From NCBI GenBank assembly GCA_003243425.1, contig QFQP01000004.1, positions 1 to 64,000 of the forward strand: a stretch of DNA of 64,000 nucleotides, in the 5' to 3' direction. The notes beneath the pieces were generated by a model that was not told where the DNA came from, did not search any database, and was given only the letters and a program-made list of their open reading frames with translations. Shown piece after piece: positions 59,573-64,000 of this stretch. The stretch comes from Archangium gephyra. Lineage in GTDB: Bacteria; Myxococcota; Myxococcia; Myxococcales; Myxococcaceae. The translations under genes were made by a program, and so were the position numbers. Position 1 is the stretch's first letter; every line of letters begins with the position of its first letter.

Positions 59573-59632
59573 AGCGATCAGCTCCGAGCGACGCGAGACA
59601 CCCTTGTTCCCCTCTGCTACAGCGCGCCCGCC

Positions 59633-61078
59633 ATGACGCCCCGCGTTCGATTTGCTCCGTCTCCCACCGGCTACCTTCACATCGGCGGCGCCCGTACGGC
59701 GCTGTGGAACTGGCTGTACGCGCGCCGCTTCGGCGGCACCTTCGTCCTGCGCATGGAAGACACCGATCAGGAGCGCAGCACGCCCGAATCGGTGAAGGCG
59801 ATCCTCGACGGGCTGCGCTGGCTCGGCATCGACTGGGACGAGGGTCCCGAGGTCGGCGGCCCGTTCCCTCCGTATTTCCAGATGGAGAAGATCAAGCGCT
59901 ACCACCAGGTCGCCGACGAGCTCATCGCGCAGGGCAAGGCCTACCGCGACTACACGACCGAAGAAGAGACCGCGCAGCTGCGGAAGGACTTCGCCGCCTC
60001 GAAGGGCCTCACCGACAAGGACGACTTGCGCAAAGCCGGCTTCAAGTACTCGAGCCCGTGGCGCGACAAGAACGAGAAGCTCGAGAAGCCGCACGTCATC
60101 CGCTTCAAGATGCAGCCCAGAGGTGAGCGCATCGGCTTCGACGACCTGGTGCTCGGCCGCCTCGAGAAGCCCGACGACGACCTCGACGATTTCGTGCTGC
60201 TGCGCACCGACGGAATCCCGCTCTACAACTTCGGCTGTGTGGTCGACGATCACGACATGCAGATCAGCCACGTCGGTCGTGGCCAGGAGCACATCAACTC
60301 GACCTACTCGCAGATCGCGCTCTACCAGGCGCTGGGCTGGGCTCCGCCGGTGTTCGCCCACTTCCCGCTGATCCTCGGTCAGAACAACGAGAAGCTCTCC
60401 AAGCGCAAGCACCCGGAAGCCGACGTGATGGCGCACCAGCGCAACGGCATGCTCCCGCACGCGCTGCTCAACTTCATCTGCCGCCTCGGCTGGAGCCACG
60501 GCAACGACGAGCTCTTCACCCGCGAGCAGATGGTCGAGTTCTTCGACCTCAAGGACGTAGGCAAGACCAACGGCGTGTGGAACGAGAAGAAGCTGCTGTC
60601 GATCAACGAGCACTGGCTCAAGACCTTGCCGCCCGCACAAGTCGCCAGCGCGCTGGTGCCGTACTTGAAGAACGTCGGCGTCGAAGCCGTGGTCGACGCC
60701 AAGCTCGAGACCGCCGTGAAGGCGTTCGCCCCGCGCGCGAAGACGCTCGTGGACATGGCCGCCAGCATCAAGCCCTACTACGCGCAGGGCGTGACGATGG
60801 ACCCCGCCGCTGCCGCCAAGCACCTCGACGCCGCCGGCAAGGACATGCTCTCGAAGGCGAAGGAGAAGCTGCTCGCGTTGCCCGAGTGGACCGCGGTGGC
60901 CATCGACCCCATCGTCGACGTGATCGCCACGGAGACCGGCGCGAAGAAGGGCGCCATCGCGCAGCCCATTCGAGTCGCGGCCACCGGCGGTACCACCAGC
61001 CCCGGCATCGGCGACACGCTGGTGCTGCTCGGCCGTGACGAGACGATGCGCCGCATCGACAGCGTGCTTGGAAGCTGA
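59633..61078 (+). CDS. gltX: Glutamate-tRNA ligase
   Basis: A 481-residue class I synthetase. RFAPSPTGYLHIGGARTALWN at the N-terminus contains the HIGH motif (spread over residues 5-25), and KLSKRKHPEA near residue 253 is the KMSKS loop. The anticodon-binding domain is helical and full length. The start at 59633 is the family start (MTPRVRFAPS); upstream in-frame sequence is not coding-like. Monocistronic or with the downstream CPBP gene. Confidence 0.96.
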   Translation: MTPRVRFAPSPTGYLHIGGARTALWNWLYARRFGGTFVLRMEDTDQERSTPESVKAILDGLRWLGIDWDEGPEVGGPFPPYFQMEKIKRYHQVADELIAQGKAYRDYTTEEETAQLRKDFAASKGLTDKDDLRKAGFKYSSPWRDKNEKLEKPHVIRFKMQPRGERIGFDDLVLGRLEKPDDDLDDFVLLRTDGIPLYNFGCVVDDHDMQISHVGRGQEHINSTYSQIALYQALGWAPPVFAHFPLILGQNNEKLSKRKHPEADVMAHQRNGMLPHALLNFICRLGWSHGNDELFTREQMVEFFDLKDVGKTNGVWNEKKLLSINEHWLKTLPPAQVASALVPYLKNVGVEAVVDAKLETAVKAFAPRAKTLVDMAASIKPYYAQGVTMDPAAAAKHLDAAGKDMLSKAKEKLLALPEWTAVAIDPIVDVIATETGAKKGAIAQPIRVAATGGTTSPGIGDTLVLLGRDETMRRIDSVLGS

Positions 61079-61850
61079 AGCGCCTCTGCAGACCTGGAAG
61101 GACAGGGCGCGCGGGCTGCTCGACGGCCTGGGCGGCGAGCCGGCGATCGTCATCTACGCCGGCAGCGCGCTGCTGATCGTCTCGCATTACCAGGGCTCTG
61201 CTGGCTTCTGGCGGAGCCTGGTCGGGGCGCGCTTCGACACGCACCCGTGGGCCGGAGCGCTCGGCTACCTCTGGTGGTTCGGCAGCAGCTTCGTTCTGTA
61301 TCTGGTGATGCCGCTCGTCGTGTCGTTCGCGACGAAAGGGCGCTTTCACGAGCGCTACGGTTTTCAGTGGGGCGACTGGAAGGAGGGGCTGAAGATCAGC
61401 GCGCTGTTCCTGGCGGTGATGCTGCCGGCCACGTACGTCGCCTCGAAGCTCGACTCGTTCAAGGGCATCTACCCGCTCGCCGGTAACTCGGCGTTCATGG
61501 AGAACCTCGGCGGCGGCAAGACCAGCGTCAGCTGGAAACTCTTCCTCGTCTACGAAGCCGGCTACATGGCCTACTTCTTCGCGTGGGAGTTCCTCTTCCG
61601 CGGGTGGATGGTCAACGGCCTCGTTCCGAAGTGGGGGAGGGCGCAGGCGATTCTGGTGCAGGTGATGCCGTTCGCCGTGATGCACCTGGGCAAGGCAGAG
61701 CTCGAAGCGCTGGGGTCGATCGTCGCTGGCGTGGCGTTGGGCATTCTCGCCGTGCGCACGCGGAGCTTTTTCTACGGGTTCTTCCTGCACGGCGCCGTCG
61801 CGTTCTGGATGGACTGGCTCTCGGTGCACGACAAGTTGCTCAATGCTTGA
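61068..61850 (+). CDS. CPBP-family intramembrane protein (CAAX protease-like)
   Basis: A 260-residue polytopic protein of the CPBP/Abi family. Motifs: AWEFLFRGWMVNG (in place of EExxxR, with one Glu kept), VMPFAVMHLGKAELEALG and FFLHGAVAFWMDWL, giving the Glu, His and His/Asp set of the membrane protease fold. The W-E-F-L-F-R form is known in a subfamily, so activity is plausible. The start is uncertain: TTG at 61068 overlaps the end of gltX by 11 bases, while a GTG at 61035 is also in frame; neither has a clear ribosome site. Confidence 0.8.
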   Translation: MEAEAPLQTWKDRARGLLDGLGGEPAIVIYAGSALLIVSHYQGSAGFWRSLVGARFDTHPWAGALGYLWWFGSSFVLYLVMPLVVSFATKGRFHERYGFQWGDWKEGLKISALFLAVMLPATYVASKLDSFKGIYPLAGNSAFMENLGGGKTSVSWKLFLVYEAGYMAYFFAWEFLFRGWMVNGLVPKWGRAQAILVQVMPFAVMHLGKAELEALGSIVAGVALGILAVRTRSFFYGFFLHGAVAFWMDWLSVHDKLLNA

Positions 61851-61887
61851 CAGTGCTCGGAGCAAAACGGTACTTGCGCGCCCGCAC

Positions 61888-62241
61888 ATGGGGCGAGCAC
61901 TCATCACCGTGTCGTTGTTGTTGGCGGTGAGTGCGTGGGGCGAGACCGAACTGGGAGCACAACTCCCGGACGGCGCACGAAAGGTAGCGGAGCATCGCTA
62001 CAAGTCGTCGAACGATTGGGAAGGCACGTTGAAGTACTACAAGAACGTGTACCCCTCGTCGTCGTACCCGCGGAAGGAAGTGGTGAACCAACCAGGCGTG
62101 AAGGCGATTCACATTCCCAACACGTCAGGGAAGGGTTCCTGGGAAGGTCTGAACATCTACGAAGCGAACGAAGAAGTTCGCATCTATGTAGTGCCGGCGA
62201 CGAGTGGTGGTGGTAAGGGCAGCGCCGGAAAAAAGAAGTAG
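61888..62241 (+). CDS. Small secreted protein
   Basis: A 117-residue exported protein with signal peptide MGRALITVSLLLAVSAWG. The mature domain (GAQLPDGARKVAEHRYKSSN, DWEGTLKYYKNVYPSSSYPR, VVNQPGVKAIHIPN) looks like a compact alpha/beta fold, and it ends in a Gly/Lys tail. No family known to me. It is nine bases before tRNA-Gln and may share its transcript. Confidence 0.75.
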   Translation: MGRALITVSLLLAVSAWGETELGAQLPDGARKVAEHRYKSSNDWEGTLKYYKNVYPSSSYPRKEVVNQPGVKAIHIPNTSGKGSWEGLNIYEANEEVRIYVVPATSGGGKGSAGKKK

Positions 62242-62250
62242 CTGCAATAG

Positions 62251-62321
62251 TGGGGAATCGTCCAACGGCAGGACTCCAGATTCTGACTCTGGCTATCTAG
62301 GTTCGAATCCTAGTTCCCCAG
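62251..62321 (+). tRNA. tRNA-Gln (anticodon CTG)
   Basis: Cloverleaf: acceptor TGGGGAA/TTCCCCA; D arm GTCC/AGGAC-type; anticodon stem CCAGA/TCTGG with loop TTCTGAC giving CTG; T arm CTAGG TTCGAAT CCTAG. Discriminator G at 62321, CCA not encoded. Confidence 0.97.
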
Positions 62322-62334
62322 TAAGAAGTCCCAG

Positions 62335-62373
62335 AACGCCTCGGAACTCATCGGTTCCGGGCGTTTTTCTTTT
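62335..62373 (+). terminator. Rho-independent terminator after tRNA-Gln
   Basis: AACGCC, then CGGAAC (62342-62347) pairs with GTTCCG (62354-62359) and CGCC with GGCG, followed by TTTTTCTTTT. About 14 bases after the tRNA. Confidence 0.88.
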
Positions 62374-62434
62374 GGATTCCATCAGGTTGCGCCGTTGACG
62401 CTCGTTGTCACGGGGCGGTATTGCGCGCGGCGGA

Positions 62435-64000
62435 ATGTTGTCGATCGCGCTGGCTTCGCTGCTGGCCCAAGCCCCAGTTGAAGACGCCGGAATCCTCGAC
62501 GCCGGGGTGTCTGACGAGCGCCCCGACCCGTCTCGCCTGACCGTGGTGACCAGCTCGCGAGGTGAACGTCGCGCCGCCGACGTCGTCGTTCCCACCGAGG
62601 TCATCACCCGTGCCCAGATCGAAGCGCTCGGCGTTCGTGATTTGCCCCAGCTGCTGCAGCAGCACCCGGGTGTCGAGATGGTCTACACGGCGCGCGGCAC
62701 CGGCATTCGGTTGCAGGGCCTCGACCCGGAATACGTGCTCATCCTGATCGACGGGCAGCGCGTCGCCGGGCGCTCGGGCTCGTTCACCGACATCACGCGC
62801 TTCTCGCTCCGGGAGATCGAGCGCGTCGAGATCGTCAAAGGCCCCGCCGCCGCGCTCTACGGTGCTGATGCCATGGGCGGCGTGGTGAACCTCATCACGC
62901 GACGGCCTCAAAAGAAGATCGAGGGCAGCGTGCGCGGCATGTTCGGCACGCTCCTCGAGGGCGACGTGCGCGGCAACGTCGGCTCGAAGATCGGCGCGTT
63001 CGAGCTGCGCGGCGGTGGCGGTTACCGCACCCGTCAACCCTACGACTACGACCCGAGCGACGCGGCGACGAGCATCGCGGGCGTCAAGCGCGCCGACGCT
63101 GACCTCGAGGTGGCCTTCGTGCCCGATGACGACCTGCGCATCTGGGGCCGCACGGCCTACGTGTTCACCGACTTCAACGCCGTCGACGTGAACACGTCAG
63201 GTGCGGTGTTCGATCGCTACCAGCGCACCGAACAGTTCGACGGCTGGCTCGGAGGCACCGCGCGCTTCAACGGCGGCAACACCACGGCCACGCTGCGTGG
63301 TCACTTCGGTCTGTATCGCGACCAGTTCCTCGTCGATCAACGCAGCTCGCGCGCGCTCGACGAGTACTCGCGGAACCTCACCCGTCTGTGGGAGGCGTTC
63401 GGCACCGTCGAACATCACGTCGAGCGCCACACCATCACCGGCGGCGTCGAAGGTTTCAGTGAGCTGCTTGCGTCGACCCGCATCGACCCTCAAGACGTGC
63501 AACGCGGCCGCGTCGGCGTATTCCTCCAGGACGAATGGGTCGTCAATTCGGTCGGTCCGAAGTTCACGATCTCGCCGGGCTTCCGCGCCGAGATCGACAC
63601 CCAGTTCGGTTGGGCGCCGTCACCGCGGCTCGCGTTCAAGATCGACCCGATTCCCGAGCTGACCTTCCGCGCGTCGTGGGGCCTCGGCTTCCGTCCTCCG
63701 TCTTTCTCGGAGCTGTACCTTCAGTTCTCGAACGCCGGCGTGGGCTACATCGTTCAGGGCAACCCGAACCTGCAGCCCGAGCGCTCCGGTTCGCTGAACG
63801 TGAGCTTCGACTGGAGGTTGCCACTGCAGGGCTGGGTGTTCAGCGCGAGCGCGTGGCACACCAGTCTCCAGAACCTCATCAACGTCACCGCGAACGCGTT
63901 GCCCAACCCCGATGATCCGGTGCGCTTCGGCTACGAGAACGTGACCAACGCCTACACCCAGGGCGGTGAACTCTCGCTGCGCACGCGGTTGTTCCGCAGC
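62435..64000 (+). CDS. TonB-dependent outer-membrane receptor, partial
   Basis: The first 522 residues of a TonB-dependent receptor, cut by the right edge. A short leader (MLSIALASLLAQAP) is followed by a plug domain at about residues 30-160: VVVPTEVITRAQIEALGVRD, LPQLLQQHPGVEM, GTGIRLQGLDPEYVLILIDG, IERVEIVKGPAAALYGADAM and GGVVNLITRRP. The barrel begins with amphipathic strands and contains the FRASWGLGFRPPSFSELY and NPNLQPERSGSLN segments typical of BtuB/FepA-like receptors. Ligand unknown (siderophore, cobalamin or another). The clean TTGTCG after the ATG and a GCGGCGGA site support the start. Confidence 0.93.
   Translation, partial: MLSIALASLLAQAPVEDAGILDAGVSDERPDPSRLTVVTSSRGERRAADVVVPTEVITRAQIEALGVRDLPQLLQQHPGVEMVYTARGTGIRLQGLDPEYVLILIDGQRVAGRSGSFTDITRFSLREIERVEIVKGPAAALYGADAMGGVVNLITRRPQKKIEGSVRGMFGTLLEGDVRGNVGSKIGAFELRGGGGYRTRQPYDYDPSDAATSIAGVKRADADLEVAFVPDDDLRIWGRTAYVFTDFNAVDVNTSGAVFDRYQRTEQFDGWLGGTARFNGGNTTATLRGHFGLYRDQFLVDQRSSRALDEYSRNLTRLWEAFGTVEHHVERHTITGGVEGFSELLASTRIDPQDVQRGRVGVFLQDEWVVNSVGPKFTISPGFRAEIDTQFGWAPSPRLAFKIDPIPELTFRASWGLGFRPPSFSELYLQFSNAGVGYIVQGNPNLQPERSGSLNVSFDWRLPLQGWVFSASAWHTSLQNLINVTANALPNPDDPVRFGYENVTNAYTQGGELSLRTRLFRS

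Noticed and set aside
58997..61153. A 718-codon leftward frame running from gltX into the secreted-protein gene
   Set aside because: Only its last 191 codons (from 59572) have signal-peptide and domain character; the rest is antisense to gltX.

Overview
The window is GC-rich, densely packed DNA from a myxobacterium (Myxococcota). The evidence is several Ser/Thr protein kinases and FHA-domain proteins, a long lipoprotein of myxococcal cysteine-rich repeats, tandem metalloproteases with MYXO-CTERM-like tails, IF3 with an alanine/proline-rich extension, and extensive ATGA/GTGA gene overlaps. I cannot assign a genus. All calls come from reading the sequence; no database search was run.

Layout. 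1-2.0 kb: the end of a bacterial microcompartment operon (BMC-T, BMC-H, BMC-P, CoA-acylating aldehyde dehydrogenase), leftward and cut by the left edge. 2.1-4.7 kb: an envelope set with a PHP-type tyrosine phosphatase and a flippase-like membrane protein. 4.7-9.9 kb: a coupled pair, FHA/sigma-54 activator plus kinase/AAA protein. 9.9-17.7 kb: an ArsR-AHSA1-GFA operon, a thioesterase, a frame-broken EEP-family phosphohydrolase, an RCC1-like lipoprotein, a deoxynucleoside kinase, and the threonine-to-glycine pair tdh-kbl. 17.8-25 kb: ndk, a deletion scar joining remnants of a divergent LysR/monooxygenase pair, rlmN, rpsP-khpA-rimM-trmD, a GH1 lipoprotein, prs and spoVG. 25-30.6 kb: infC-rpmI-rplT-pheS-pheT-ihfA and tRNA-Pro. 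30.8-33.3 kb: an EF-Tu-domain-III/DUF5063 fusion, a small lipoprotein and a dicarboxylate/amino-acid symporter. 33.2-41 kb: a leftward operon of kinase-nSTAND, TPR-PEGA protein, 26-repeat Cys-rich lipoprotein and that symporter.

41-53.9 kb is signalling-rich: a DacZ-like diadenylate cyclase, dksA, two FHA proteins flanking a kinase, a bifunctional RelA/SpoT, a PilZ protein and a pseudo-receiver/DUF4388/TPR protein. Between the kinase at 43.6-45.2 kb and its FHA neighbour lies a 640-base gene-free stretch holding a degenerate element repeated about every 73 bases in alternating orientation. 53.9-59.6 kb: ruvC-ruvA and a radical SAM gene, each preceded by a LexA-box-like palindrome, then a four-gene operon with two matrixin-type metalloproteases. 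59.6-64 kb: gltX, a CPBP-family protein, a small secreted protein, tRNA-Gln and the start of a TonB-dependent receptor cut by the right edge.

Most worth following up: the periodic repeat array at 45.2-45.6 kb, the two putative LexA boxes, the bacterial DacZ-type cyclase, the non-canonical CTG start of infC, the kinase-nSTAND/Cys-rich lipoprotein operon, the pseudo-receiver with glutamate at the phosphosite, and the LysR/monooxygenase deletion junction.
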